Positions 17,043 through 26,063 of a stretch of 64,000 nt of DNA are shown here, one piece after another (within the stretch, counting starts at the first letter, position 1; the number at the start of each line of letters is the position of its first letter). The stretch covers positions 1-64,000 of the forward strand of contig NZ_PJIO01000016.1 of NCBI RefSeq assembly GCF_002929305.1, given 5' to 3'. Below the pieces are notes generated by a model. The model did no database searches and was not told the origin of the DNA. It was given only the letters and a program-made list of their open reading frames with translations. This DNA comes from Arthrobacter sp. GMC3 (GTDB lineage Bacteria; Actinomycetota; Actinomycetes; Actinomycetales; Micrococcaceae). Both the position numbers and the translations under genes were made by a program.

Positions 17043-17519
17043 CTAGTCCTTGGCTGGCCCTAAATCCTCAAGGTAGCTCTTCCCTCCCTCATCGGAGTAA
17101 AGGACAAAGTCCGGATTCGGCCGGTTATCTTCGTCAGCAGTTGCTGCTCGGCGGGTGGGGGGAGCATCGATGGCAGAGCGTTCCGCATCGCCCAATACGG
17201 CACCCAATCCGTGGGCGTCCTTGGTCGACTCGCCCGGAGAGATAACTTCTCCTTGTCCCCGCGAGTTTGCTGCCTCCGGCACAGGACTCTGGCCGGTGGC
17301 TGCAAAGGTGTGAATACCTGAACGGCGCCAACTGACGTTGACTTCGGCCGAACCGTCGTCGGGCGTCTGGACAGATGTTTCAATCTCGTCCTCAGGGGCG
17401 CCCATTTCCCACAGTTTGTGCTGATAGGAACCTACCAATTCCGTCAGCGTGCCCTGGTTCCATTCACCTGGGCGCATATGTGTTGAAATTTCCACTGGTT
17501 CTCTGTTGATGTCATTCAT
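17043..17519 (-). CDS. Hypothetical protein, paralogue of the one at 40808
   Basis: From the ATG at 17519 (AGGAG upstream) the protein has 158 residues. The N-terminal part, EPVEISTHMRPGEWNQGTL, and the end, DFVLYSDEGGKSYLEDLG, have clear counterparts in the protein at 40808-41146. The two differ by a low-complexity polar insert of about 45 residues, present only here. There is no signal or membrane segment. I cannot assign a function; its neighbours are stress proteins. Confidence 0.75.
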   Translation of the reverse strand: MNDINREPVEISTHMRPGEWNQGTLTELVGSYQHKLWEMGAPEDEIETSVQTPDDGSAEVNVSWRRSGIHTFAATGQSPVPEAANSRGQGEVISPGESTKDAHGLGAVLGDAERSAIDAPPTRRAATADEDNRPNPDFVLYSDEGGKSYLEDLGPAKD

Positions 17520-17589
17520 CGCATTCTCCTGGTTCGGTTGAGGCGGCGGACGTGCTGAACTGCTCTTGAGCGCACGGCTCACTACGCTG

Positions 17590-17856
17590 CTAAGAATCGC
17601 GCAACGCCGCGATCAGTTCGTCCTTGCGTTTCCTTGAGTAGCCGCTGAGCCCTATGTCCTTGGCTTTTGCCCTGAGCTGCGGCACCGTCCACTCCTCGTA
17701 GGCAGGGGATTTGCCGCCCCTGCGGCCCACGGAGGAACGTCCGTCTCTTGCCGCGGCATTGGAAATTCTGGCCGCCTTCTGGGCCGAGGCGCCGTCGTCT
17801 CGCAGCGCCTCATACATCTCCGGGTCTTTGATACTGGGGTTTTTATCTTGCGGCAT
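17590..17856 (-). CDS. Rho-N/SAP-like small DNA- or RNA-binding protein (DUF7218 type)
   Basis: The second ATG (17856) has AAGG at good distance, giving 88 residues: MPQDKNPSIKDPEMYEALRD, then a KAARISNAAARDG segment and a C-terminal WTVPQLRAKAKDIGLSGYSR helix pair as in Rho N-terminal and SAP modules. These bind nucleic acid. Homologues are small and stress-associated in Arthrobacter-type genomes. It lies just downstream of the gene at 17519 and is probably in one operon with it. Confidence 0.78.
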   Translation of the reverse strand: MPQDKNPSIKDPEMYEALRDDGASAQKAARISNAAARDGRSSVGRRGGKSPAYEEWTVPQLRAKAKDIGLSGYSRKRKDELIAALRDS

Positions 17857-18273
17857 GTCGCTCATCCTTTCGAGTTGTGCATTCGTCAGGGGCTTTAGGG
17901 TAATTCGGGGCGTCACGTGCATTTCCAAGCTGCCCAATGAATGTAGTGGCAGGGTGGGCGCAAGTTGTGCGAGGAATGGTGGAACACCTAAGGGAGGATA
18001 AGTCGGAAACGCCGTTAGTTGGCGCGTACGCTGCTCGCTGTATTCCACGGGCCGATGGTTGCTTCATCTCCCACTTTCAACTGTATCGGGGACTGGCCGC
18101 AATAGCCATGCCCCCTCCAGCCCGTTGGCGGGATCGGGGTCGCATTTACCAAGCGCTAAGAGGCCATAATCGTCGCCGTGGTGCCACTTCCTAGTTCTGT
18201 CAGCGCGGCGCACAATGAAATATGAGCTTGCAAGTGGTGCAAGTGCCTGCGCGCCAACGTCAAGGAGCCCGAA
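17857..18273. other. Divergent promoter region
   Basis: No gene. The stretch separates the minus-strand stress operon from the plus-strand cation carrier and must contain promoters for both. No clear -35/-10 pair or operator could be named. Confidence 0.35.
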
Positions 18274-19230
18274 TTGCCCACGGAAAGTCCCGACCCAAAC
18301 AATTCCCGTCCTCGCGTTTCCCCCACAGTGGTGCTGGCTTTCTGCATGAATGTTGTGGTGGCTATGGCCAAGACCGCCGCCGCACTGCTCACCGGTTCGG
18401 CGTCCATGGTGGCGGAGTCGGCGCACTCCTGGGCGGACACCGGCAACCAGATATTTCTGCTGTTCGCCGAACGCAAATCCGCCCAACCGCGCGACGCCAC
18501 TCACCCAATGGGGTACGGGCGTGAAGCCTATGTGTGGTCCATGTTTGCCGCGTTTGGGCTTTTCGCCGCCGGAGCGGCAGTTTCGATCACCAACGGCGTG
18601 CAACAACTCATTGCCCCTGAGCCGGCCTCCGACTTTGCCATTGCCTACGTTGTGCTTGCCATTGCCTTTGTCCTTGAGGGTTCTTCCTTCCTGCAGGCGC
18701 TGCGTCAGGCCCGTGGCGATGCCCGCAAACAAGGCCGTGCCATCTTGGAGCATGTGCTGAACAGTTCCGACGCAACTACCCGGGCGGTGTTCGCCGAGGA
18801 CGGGGCCGCACTAGCAGGGATCGTCATAGCGTTCGCGGGAATCCTGGCCCACCAGTTGACAGGATCTCCCGTCCCGGACGCGCTAGGCTCCATCGCCGTG
18901 GGTGTCCTGCTCGGTTGCATAGCGGTGGTGCTGATCCAAAAGAACCGGCGCTTCTTGGTGGGCCAGGCAGTCACACCCGAGGTCAGGCGAAGTGTGGCCG
19001 CCCAGTTGATGGCAGGCACTGACATCGTCCGTATCACCTACCTACACCTGGAATTTGTCGGGCCCCGCAAACTGTACTTGGTGGCGGCCGTCGATCTCGC
19101 CGGTGACAGGCCCGAATCCGAGGTGGCCCGCAGGCTGCGTGCCATTGAACGGATGATTGAAAACCACGATGTCATCGAAGAGGCAGTCCTGACGCTCGCC
19201 ACGGAGGAGGAGCCCACGCTTGATCTGTGA
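18274..19230 (+). CDS. Cation diffusion facilitator transporter
   Basis: A 318-residue membrane protein with a TTG start backed by AAGGAG 8 bases upstream. The second helix has the metal-site pattern ESAHSWADTGNQ (His51, Asp55) and the fifth helix AEDGAALAG (Glu175, Asp176), followed by a C-terminal cytoplasmic ferredoxin-like domain (RIERMIE...EEAVLTL region). HPMGYGREAYVW between helices is typical of a CDF subgroup close to SLC30A9. It exchanges zinc or a similar ion for protons. It may work against the Nramp-like importer at 12430. Confidence 0.88.
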   Translation: MPTESPDPNNSRPRVSPTVVLAFCMNVVVAMAKTAAALLTGSASMVAESAHSWADTGNQIFLLFAERKSAQPRDATHPMGYGREAYVWSMFAAFGLFAAGAAVSITNGVQQLIAPEPASDFAIAYVVLAIAFVLEGSSFLQALRQARGDARKQGRAILEHVLNSSDATTRAVFAEDGAALAGIVIAFAGILAHQLTGSPVPDALGSIAVGVLLGCIAVVLIQKNRRFLVGQAVTPEVRRSVAAQLMAGTDIVRITYLHLEFVGPRKLYLVAAVDLAGDRPESEVARRLRAIERMIENHDVIEEAVLTLATEEEPTLDL

Positions 19231-19283
19231 GTAGGGTGGAAGAACACCTCACAAGCACCGCGGGCACACCTGCGTGGTTGGCG

Positions 19284-19544
19284 CTATACGTGGTGGGATT
19301 TGGCTTCCAATTTCACCGCGGCCTTCTTGCCAAGGCGCTGGGTGATGACTTGGATGGCTGCCCCGGAAATGGCGGTTGTTAGTGCAAACGCCAACACGCC
19401 GGGCAGAGGGTTTCGAAGGTCTGTGGCTTCCTTGGGAGGCTCGTTCCCTGTGCCCTTGCGCCAGGCTGCCTCCAACGCCTTGCGGGCCGCGGCGCCGGCT
19501 GCCAGGCTTGCGCCGATACTCAAAAGCTTGATCAGGATTTTCAT
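19284..19544 (-). CDS. DUF4235 membrane protein
   Basis: The ATG at 19544 has GGAGA 8 bases upstream and gives 86 residues. Two hydrophobic segments (LLSIGASLAAGAAAR and VLAFALTTAISGAAIQVI) flank a short WRKGTGNEPPKEATDLRNPL loop, the layout of DUF4235. Function unknown; it is frequent near stress genes in Micrococcaceae. Confidence 0.82.
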   Translation of the reverse strand: MKILIKLLSIGASLAAGAAARKALEAAWRKGTGNEPPKEATDLRNPLPGVLAFALTTAISGAAIQVITQRLGKKAAVKLEAKSHHV

Positions 19545-19836
19545 GGCATGGTCTCCATTTTCTGCTCTGAACGATGTTGCTTTCACCACCCACTGTTCCG
19601 AACCAGGCGGGGTTTCGCAAGCCGCCGCTTGTGGATAGAGTGAGAAGGACGGTCCATTCCTACGGACCTCCGGTCGCCGGCCACGCGCGGCACGGGCCCC
19701 GAGCAGTGGGGCATTCCCCGCGTATGTCTGGGCCTTTTGGCTTGGCCGCAACCGGCCCGCATATTCACGGCCAGTATCGCAGAAAATCCATCACGGCTGG
19801 GCCGCTCAAGCGACGCAGCGATCGAAGGAGAACCTC

Positions 19837-20289
19837 ATGAACACTTACGACGCCACCAATGACAAGCACAACCCCGCGAAGGCGGAGGGCGGCTACGGGG
19901 CCCCGGTCCCCGAGGACGAACTACCCGATGGTGCCGACACCAACCCCGGTTCACCGGATCCGACCCTGCGCGGTCAGGAAGGCGACGTCGAAGCCCTGAC
20001 CAGTGATGAAAGCCTGGGCGTCCCGGAGAAGAACTTCTTCGACAAGGAGGATGCCGGCAGCGACGGCGAGCCCGGGGCGGGAAGGCTTGGCGGAACCGAT
20101 GAACAATTCCACGACGAGCTCGCCACCGCCGACGCCGACGAGGCCCGCGTGGACCCCCGCGATGAAACTCCCGTTGAATTGCCCTCCAGTGAAGCGCCTA
20201 TGGACGATGGGAATACCGAGCGCACCCGTGATGGGAGGGAGTCCTTCTCCTCGGAAAGTGACGCCGAAGCGGGCGGTGACGACACCTAA
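19837..20289 (+). CDS. Acidic, disordered hypothetical protein
   Basis: A 150-residue protein with a GAAGGAG ribosome-binding site. It is rich in D, E, G, P, S and T, with almost no hydrophobic residues, so it should be largely unfolded. Such acidic hydrophilic proteins can act in desiccation or osmotic protection; here that rests only on composition and on the CsbD, Dps and GlsB neighbours. Confidence 0.75.
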   Translation: MNTYDATNDKHNPAKAEGGYGAPVPEDELPDGADTNPGSPDPTLRGQEGDVEALTSDESLGVPEKNFFDKEDAGSDGEPGAGRLGGTDEQFHDELATADADEARVDPRDETPVELPSSEAPMDDGNTERTRDGRESFSSESDAEAGGDDT

Positions 20290-20336
20290 TCGGCGCCGGG
20301 AAAATCCATCCACTCCGAAGGCGAGGAGCCGGTTTC

Positions 20337-20756
20337 ATGACTACTGAAGTTCCCAGCGAACCCCGCAAAGCACCGAGTACCGATGCTTTGCAAGAGCTGA
20401 CGCAACATGGTGGAGTGCTCTTGGATGCGACATCCCCCTGGGTCTGGGCAAGATCTGGCCATGCTCGATGGCTTGCATGCTGCGGCACAGCGATGCAACG
20501 AAGACACACCGGCCACGCTGAAACTGACTCGAACCCTGAGCTCGGCAGTCCCCCTACATCAACAAGGCCGGACTCTGGCCTTGTTGATCCGGACTCTGGC
20601 CTTGTTGATGTAGTTGACAACGCTGGGTGCAGCCGGCTTGAGCTCCGCGCGCCTCATCGAAGCCGCATCTTGACGCCCTGTCCATCCTTTCCCTGGCGGG
20701 ACAGGATGAACTCAATGTGGCAGGGGCTTCGCCAGCCGGGATTCTTTCAAAGGTAG
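20337..20756 (+). CDS. Hypothetical frame with internal tandem repeat, perhaps decayed
   Basis: A good GAGGAG site precedes the ATG, 48 bases after the acidic protein gene. The start, MTTEVPSEPRKAPSTDALQE, reads like a normal protein, but the later part runs through a repeat-palindrome structure at 20555-20612 and looks arbitrary. Another frame (from 20407) also looks partly protein-like, so a frameshift is likely. I treat it as a possibly broken gene of unknown function. Confidence 0.4.
   Translation: MTTEVPSEPRKAPSTDALQELTQHGGVLLDATSPWVWARSGHARWLACCGTAMQRRHTGHAETDSNPELGSPPTSTRPDSGLVDPDSGLVDVVDNAGCSRLELRAPHRSRILTPCPSFPWRDRMNSMWQGLRQPGFFQR
20555..20612. repeat. Tandem 21-bp repeat framed by a 15-bp inverted repeat
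   Basis: Bases 20568-20588 and 20589-20609 are two identical 21-bp units in tandem. The whole is framed by TACATCAACAAGGCC (20555-20569) and its reverse complement (20598-20612). The arms overlap the units, so the DNA can pair in more than one way. Confidence 0.85.
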
Positions 20757-20762
20757 TCATAG

Positions 20763-20810
20763 CAACGGCGGATCGGCCGTAAGCGTCGGCTCCGATCTGA
20801 CCCGCCGTTG
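20763..20810. terminator. Candidate bidirectional terminator hairpin
   Basis: CAACGGCGG (20763-20771) pairs with CCGCCGTTG (20802-20810), with an inner GATCGG/CCGATC pair. It lies between genes that point at each other (ending 20756 and 20857). Confidence 0.5.
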
Positions 20811-20856
20811 TCATGAAGGCGGGGCAGTCTTAGCGTACTTTTGGCGTAGTTGCTGC

Positions 20857-21126
20857 CTAAGCCCTGCTCTTGGAGCGGCCTGTGATTGCCCCGTAGACAC
20901 CGGCAACGACCAAGCCACCGACGATAGCGAGAATCCAAGAGCCGAGGTTCCAGAACCGCATGTCCCCGTGGCCGAACAACAAATCCCCAATCCACCCGCC
21001 AACAATGGCGCCGACGACGCCCAGAACGAGGCTGGTGATCCAACCGCCACCGACACTGCCTGGCATGACTGCCTTGACGATGGCTCCGACAATCAAACCG
21101 AGAATAATCCATCCGATGAAGCCCAT
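20857..21126 (-). CDS. GlsB/YeaQ/YmgE-family stress membrane protein
   Basis: An 89-residue protein with three hydrophobic segments and the family pattern GWIILGLIVGAIVKAVMPG, then GGGWITSLVLGVVGAIVGGW and a final glycine-rich helix. This is the transglycosylase-associated (GlsB/YeaQ) family, small inner-membrane proteins raised under stress. A GGAGGAAT site precedes the start. Confidence 0.92.
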   Translation of the reverse strand: MGFIGWIILGLIVGAIVKAVMPGSVGGGWITSLVLGVVGAIVGGWIGDLLFGHGDMRFWNLGSWILAIVGGLVVAGVYGAITGRSKSRA

Positions 21127-21211
21127 GATTCCTCCTTGAGAAACGTTGCTTCAGTAATGGGATGATTTTTGTTGGAAAGGCGGGGCTGCTCCCTGCCTCG
21201 CAACCGTCTAT

Positions 21212-21775
21212 CTATTTCTTGGCGGTTGATGCGCCGGTTTTGTGGCCGGGCGACTCTTCGTGCCGGAGTTGCCCGTCGTCATTTTCCAGATGGGCGCGCA
21301 TGAACCATTGAAAAAGTTCAAGCTTGGCAGTTTGGCCGATCAGCATGTCTTCGGTGACGGGGTCAAGTTCCCCAGTGGCGGTGATTGCGTCCCTATGGCT
21401 TGAGACCACGCCGTCGTAAACAATGTCAAGTGCGGACAAGTGCTCGGTGGTAGAGGCGCGGCCAATGGCGTAGTCGTCCCAGGACCGCGCCTTGACTAGC
21501 GCCCCCGGAAGCCCATTCGGGGAGACACCGAGGGTGGCAACGCGCTCGGCTGTTTCATCAATCATGGCCCGGACCAGTTCAATTTGGGGATCGAGCATTT
21601 CGTGGACCCCGATGAAGTCACGGCCCACCACATTCCAGTGTGCGTGCTTGAGTGTGAGTTGCAGGTCATTCAGGGCATGCAACCGGTCCTGCAGGATGGT
21701 TGCCACGTGATGCCCATCCTTGAGGGACAAGCCTGGCACGGTAAATTTTGCAGTGGAAGTCTTCTTGGAAACCAT
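21212..21775 (-). CDS. dps: Dps-family DNA-protecting ferritin
   Basis: The 187-residue protein has the Dps ferroxidase pattern: LKHAHWNVVG (His46), FIGVHEMLD (His58, Asp62) and IDETAERVATLG (Asp73, Glu77). An N-terminal lysine-containing tail and a lysine-rich C-terminal tail could bind DNA. Dps dodecamers oxidise and store iron and shield DNA during oxidative stress and starvation. It fits the metal transporters and stress genes around it. Confidence 0.92.
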   Translation of the reverse strand: MVSKKTSTAKFTVPGLSLKDGHHVATILQDRLHALNDLQLTLKHAHWNVVGRDFIGVHEMLDPQIELVRAMIDETAERVATLGVSPNGLPGALVKARSWDDYAIGRASTTEHLSALDIVYDGVVSSHRDAITATGELDPVTEDMLIGQTAKLELFQWFMRAHLENDDGQLRHEESPGHKTGASTAKK

Positions 21776-22009
21776 TGGAATTCCTCTCTAAGCGGCGATT
21801 TTTCATCGACCGTCTTATTTTCACCGTAGCGAATGCCCCACCGTAATACCACCACCCTTTTGATGAAATTCGGCCACAGGCCTTGCAGTTACTGGGATCC
21901 AAGCAATTTTATTGCTGTGTAATGAAACGCTTTGCGTGTCCGTTGAGGTATGAGCGCGAGTGCCGCCAGCCCTTGTTAAATGCGGCCAGCATGGGTGCCA
22001 CCACCCACT

Positions 22010-22659
22010 GCTGTAGTGCAACAAACCATGACCAATGGCGTTGCGCAAGTAGTCAAAAATCACTAGCAACGGAGCCCGCCAAAGCCCAAACGCCCACTGC
22101 ATGAGGCTGATCCCCGCTATCGCCGGTCCGCTCAGCTGGACCACCCGCCCACCTGATGCCAGGGCCAGAAGGCGAACGCCGGCCAGCACAGTAATAGCCG
22201 TTGCGCCCCTGTCGATCCAATCGGCGGAAACTATGCACTTCCGGGGATCCACACCACCCCATCAGGCACAATTTCACTACAGTGCTGACCACCAGATACA
22301 GCAGGACGCCGATTCCCCACAGGGCAACCGCAACTTCGGCCAGAAGAGTTCCACCCCCCGACGACACCTAAACCGAGACGGAGAGGGATAGAGACTGGGT
22401 TTCAACCACCCACAGCAGCCAGCTCCCGTCAGCGGACGAGGCGGCAGCGGTCACGCGGGATTTGGACGAACAGTCCAACCACCAGCAGGGCAAGTGCGCC
22501 GGTAGCCAGCAGCAACAACCACATTGCCAGGCCATGGTGTCCCACGTCGTCGAACGCTGCAGAGACTATCCCCGTCGCCATCACAAAGGCAAAGGCCGAC
22601 GGAGGTATATGTGCCCCTACCAGCGACCGGCGTAACATCACTGCATTCGCCACAGCCAT
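22010..22659 (-). pseudogene. Decayed TDT-family (tellurite-resistance/dicarboxylate) transporter
   Basis: Pieces of one membrane protein lie in different frames. The start (from 22659) reads PPSAFAFVMATGIVSAAFDD, typical for the TDT/SLAC1 family. Its frame ends at 22429-22431, but the next frame goes on with DGSWLLWVVETQSLSLSVSV, then meets a TAG at 22368-22370, continues as ALWGIGVLLYLVVSTVVKL, and shifts again near 22250 to WIDRGATAITVLAGVRLLAL and LMQWAFGLWRAPLLVIFDYL. So at least two frameshifts and one stop break it. The left end is approximate. Confidence 0.75.
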
Positions 22660-22680
22660 TTGGTGGTGGCGAATGCAGTG
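22639..22680. repeat. Perfect 15-bp inverted repeat at the pseudogene start
   Basis: CACTGCATTCGCCAC (22639-22653) and its reverse complement (22666-22680) enclose 12 bases that contain the ATG of the TDT pseudogene. It could be an operator, an RNA hairpin, or an insertion/deletion scar. Confidence 0.7.
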
Positions 22681-22719
22681 TCCACTCGGCGGGCAACCCG
22701 GGTCGGCTTCGCCGCCCGA

Positions 22720-23046
22720 TCAGCGGCCCCCATAGTGTGCCACCAATTCCTCCGCCTCCTCCTGCGTGAGGACCCAGTCCCTGTTCTGTCGGGGCGGTGC
22801 ATCAATGACGTCTTGCGAGAATGCCACGTACAGGGCCAAGCCATCGATCCAGGCGCCATCCAGCGGGATGAACGTCTCCGACATGGCGAGCAGCCCGGGG
22901 GCCAGTGTCACCCACGCCACCTCGCGGGTGCCATCGGGGATATAGAATCGGCCAATGGTGCCAATTTGTTTCCCGGCGATGTCATTGACGATCCCTCCGT
23001 TCTGGATTAAATGGTTGAGATCATCTTGATGGATCAAGTTGTTCAT
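22720..23046 (-). CDS. PRC-barrel-like protein
   Basis: This 108-residue soluble protein has the short beta-rich pattern VNDIAGKQIGTIGRFYIPDG and WVTLAPGLLAMSETFIPLDG, as in PRC-barrel proteins, then a short helical tail. PRC-barrels bind RNA or protein partners, and in stress loci their role is unknown. It follows the acetate-type transporter gene by 31 bases in the same operon. Confidence 0.72.
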   Translation of the reverse strand: MNNLIHQDDLNHLIQNGGIVNDIAGKQIGTIGRFYIPDGTREVAWVTLAPGLLAMSETFIPLDGAWIDGLALYVAFSQDVIDAPPRQNRDWVLTQEEAEELVAHYGGR

Positions 23047-23077
23047 GCGCGATTCCCTTCAGTCGATAGGTTCTGGG

Positions 23078-23656
23078 CTATAGCGGCAGATTCATGCCCG
23101 AGGCAATGTTCAGTACGGTGGCGAACGTCAAGTACATCAGCCACAGACCCGTCAGGATGTGGAAGAAGCCCAAGGCGCGCTCCCCGGCTTTGATGCCGAT
23201 GCTGTGCACGAAGTCGCTCACATAGACGCCGGTCAGCCCACAGAACAGCAGGCCCACCGGCCAGTCGCCAGCTTTGAAAAACACCACCAGACCCAGAACG
23301 GAGATGAGGGTGAAAGCTACGGCCATTCCCGCGTTTGGGCGGGGGTCGCTGCCCTGCCAGCGGTTGTAGCCCAAGGCAAACCAGTGAATGCCGTAGGCGG
23401 AGAAGGCGAGAGCGGCCATGTATAGGGCCGGGTCCTTAAATACCTGAAACCAGGTGAGGCCGACGAACAGGTAGATGCCCGTGAGGAGTTGGCAGAACCC
23501 TGGCATCCAGATGCCCCAAACACCGGTGGATTTGTCCACCGCCGTATCGCGTGTGGGCCAGCGGAAGAGTTCTTGGGGCCCGTAGATTAGGTAGCCGGTG
23601 CCGAGCCCAAAGAAGCCGAGCGCCAGCGGGACGAACGCGGATATTTCAAATGACAT
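23078..23656 (-). CDS. GPR1/FUN34/YaaH-family acetate/succinate transporter
   Basis: From the ATG at 23656 (AAAGGAA upstream) the protein has 192 residues and six hydrophobic helices. The first holds PLALGFFGLGTGYLIYGPQ; the family's usual NPAPLGL motif at this place is replaced by FVPLALGF. Members move acetate or succinate with protons. It lies between FdhF/YdeP and the PRC-barrel gene, 88 and 31 bases away, on one strand, so the three are likely one operon. Confidence 0.8.
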   Translation of the reverse strand: MSFEISAFVPLALGFFGLGTGYLIYGPQELFRWPTRDTAVDKSTGVWGIWMPGFCQLLTGIYLFVGLTWFQVFKDPALYMAALAFSAYGIHWFALGYNRWQGSDPRPNAGMAVAFTLISVLGLVVFFKAGDWPVGLLFCGLTGVYVSDFVHSIGIKAGERALGFFHILTGLWLMYLTFATVLNIASGMNLPL

Positions 23657-23744
23657 CTCGAATTTCCTTTGACTAGGATGCGCATCAATGGTTTCCAAGC
23701 AGGGTCATAGGCGCGTGCCTTCTTTCCGGCGGGCGAGAAAGACG

Positions 23745-26063
23745 TCAGTGGGTTGGGGCGAAATCAGGTGCTTGGGCCTTCTCAAGCCGTACGACGACGG
23801 ACTTGGAGATGGGCGTGTTGCTGACCTCGGCCACGTCATCCAATGCGACGAGGACGTTTGCCTCTGGGAAATAGGCAGCAACACAGCCCCGGGCCGTCGG
23901 GTAGCTGATGATGCGCTGTTGGGCCAGGACCCGATCGACGCCATCGGCGGCCTCGCCGTGAACATCCACATAGTCACCGTCTGTGAACCCCAACTCTGAG
24001 AGATCTTCGGCATTCACTAGAAGCACGTGCCGACCCTTCTTCACCCCACGGTATCTGTCGTTGAGGCTGTACATGGTGGTGTTGAACTGGTCGTGAGACC
24101 TGATCGACTGGAGCAGCAAACGACCCGAGGGGACCTCGATGGTCTCCAAATCGTTCACGGTGATCATGGCCTTGCCACTAGCTGTGGGGAAGGTACGGCT
24201 GTCCCGAGGAGGGTGGGGAAGCACGAAGCCCTCGGGCTGGCGAACTTTGGCGTTGTAATCTTCGCACCCCGCACAAACGTGGCCGATGTGTTCGCGCAGC
24301 GTGTCATAGCTGGCCTCAAAGCCAGCCCAGTTCACCGGATGGTTCTCACCGAGTACGGCGCGGGCCAGCCGGGAGACGATCGCGACCTCTGAGAGGACCG
24401 TCGTCGAAATGGGTTCGATTCGCCCGGCGGATCCGTGCACGGCACACACGGTATCTTCCACGGTCACGAATTGGGGGCCGCCGGATTGCCGGTCGATCTC
24501 GCTGCGCCCCAGCGTGGGAAGGATCAGCGCCTGGTCGCCGACAAAGGCATGGGAGCGGTTGAGTTTCGTGGAGATTTGCACGGACAGTGTGGTTTTTTGC
24601 ATGGCCGTCTGAGCCACAGTGGTGTCCGAGACTGCCGAGACAAGGTTGCCGCCCATGGCGATAAGGATTTTGATCTTGCCGTCGCGCATGGCCCGGATAC
24701 TGTCGACGACGTCGAGTCCTGGCTCCCGGGGCGGGTCGAAGCCGAACTCGCGCTGCAGTCCGTCCAGGAACTCTGCCGGCATCTGCTCCCAGATGCCCAT
24801 GGTGCGGTCCCCCTGGACGTTGCTGTGGCCGCGGATGGGTGAGGGGCCAGCCCCGGGCTTGCCAATGTTGCCGCGCAGCAGCATGAGGTTGATGATTTCT
24901 TTGATCGTGGGAACGGCTTTCTTGTGCTGGGTCAGCCCCATGGCCCATGTGATGATGACTTTGTCTGCCTTCATGTAGCGGTCCGCTAGCTCGTCAATTT
25001 CGGTGCTCCGCAAGCCGGTGGCGGCCAGCACGTCGGCCTCCTCGAGGTGTTCTAGATGGGCCCGGAACTCTTCTAGCCCATGGCAGTGTCTGGTCAGGAA
25101 GGCGTGGTTCAACACCGTCCCCGGTGCCGCCTTCTCGGCGTCGAGGACGCGTTTAGAGACCGCCTGCATCAAGGCCATATCCCCGGCGAGGCGGATCTGC
25201 AGGTACTGGTCCGCAAGGTCGGTGCCCTTGCCGATTAGGCCACGGGGTCGCTGGGGGTTGCGGAAGTTGATCAGCCCGGCCTCTAGAAGCGGATTGACCG
25301 CAACGATGCTGGTGCCGCCGCGTTTGGCATCTTCCAGAGCTGTCAGCATGCGCGGATGGCAGGTGCCCGGGTTCTGGCCCATGATGATGATTAGATCGGC
25401 TTTGGCAAAGTCCTCGTAGGAAATCGCCGATTTGCCAACACCAATAACCTCTCCCATGGCGGCACCTGTGGATTCGTGGCACATGTTCGAACAATCCGGC
25501 AAGTTATTAGTACCGAAGGCTCGCGCGAACAATTGGTATTCGAACGCCGCCTCATTGCTGGTGCGCCCGCTGGTGTAGAACGTGGCTTCGTTGGGTGAAT
25601 CGAGGGCATTGAGCTCCCTTGCGATGACGGCGAAGGCGTCCTCCCAGGCGATCGGGCGGTAGTGGTCCTCCCCCGCTGCCTTGTACATTGGCTCGACCAA
25701 GCGGCCCTGCTGTCCAAGCCAAAATTCGCTGCGCTCACGTAATGAGGAGACGGTGTGCTCCAACCAGAACGACGCCGGGACTTTCAGTAGGCCTGCCTCC
25801 CAGCTCACAGCCTTGGCACCGTTTTCACAAAACTCCGCGGTCTTGCGGTGCGGCGGGTCCGGCCACGCGCAGCTCATGCAGTCAATACCGCGCTTCTGAT
25901 TCAGGGCTGTCAGCGTTTTGATCGAACGCTCCACTCCCATCTCGGTCAGGGCGAGTGGCAGCGATTCGTACAGGCTGGGCCAGCCAGCCGCCCAACGCTC
26001 CGGTGCGCTGACTTTCAAATCCTCATCGCTGGGATCCTCTGACAGTGGTTTTCTGCCTATCAT
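23745..26063 (-). CDS. FdhF/YdeP-family molybdopterin oxidoreductase
   Basis: The 772-residue protein begins (ATG at 26063, AAGGTG upstream) with the YdeP-type head, has cysteines in DCMSCAWPDP that may hold an iron-sulfur cluster, then the molybdopterin domains (GRTSNEAAFEYQLFARAFGT, IIIMGQNPGTCHPRM) and the C-terminal dinucleotide-binding beta domain. YdeP relatives contribute to acid resistance in enterobacteria; the reaction is not known. No selenocysteine is needed. Cofactor genes such as fdhD are not in the window. Confidence 0.88.
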   Translation of the reverse strand: MIGRKPLSEDPSDEDLKVSAPERWAAGWPSLYESLPLALTEMGVERSIKTLTALNQKRGIDCMSCAWPDPPHRKTAEFCENGAKAVSWEAGLLKVPASFWLEHTVSSLRERSEFWLGQQGRLVEPMYKAAGEDHYRPIAWEDAFAVIARELNALDSPNEATFYTSGRTSNEAAFEYQLFARAFGTNNLPDCSNMCHESTGAAMGEVIGVGKSAISYEDFAKADLIIIMGQNPGTCHPRMLTALEDAKRGGTSIVAVNPLLEAGLINFRNPQRPRGLIGKGTDLADQYLQIRLAGDMALMQAVSKRVLDAEKAAPGTVLNHAFLTRHCHGLEEFRAHLEHLEEADVLAATGLRSTEIDELADRYMKADKVIITWAMGLTQHKKAVPTIKEIINLMLLRGNIGKPGAGPSPIRGHSNVQGDRTMGIWEQMPAEFLDGLQREFGFDPPREPGLDVVDSIRAMRDGKIKILIAMGGNLVSAVSDTTVAQTAMQKTTLSVQISTKLNRSHAFVGDQALILPTLGRSEIDRQSGGPQFVTVEDTVCAVHGSAGRIEPISTTVLSEVAIVSRLARAVLGENHPVNWAGFEASYDTLREHIGHVCAGCEDYNAKVRQPEGFVLPHPPRDSRTFPTASGKAMITVNDLETIEVPSGRLLLQSIRSHDQFNTTMYSLNDRYRGVKKGRHVLLVNAEDLSELGFTDGDYVDVHGEAADGVDRVLAQQRIISYPTARGCVAAYFPEANVLVALDDVAEVSNTPISKSVVVRLEKAQAPDFAPTH

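Noticed and set aside
18064..18753. 229-residue minus-strand frame
   Set aside because: Shadow of the cation diffusion facilitator gene.
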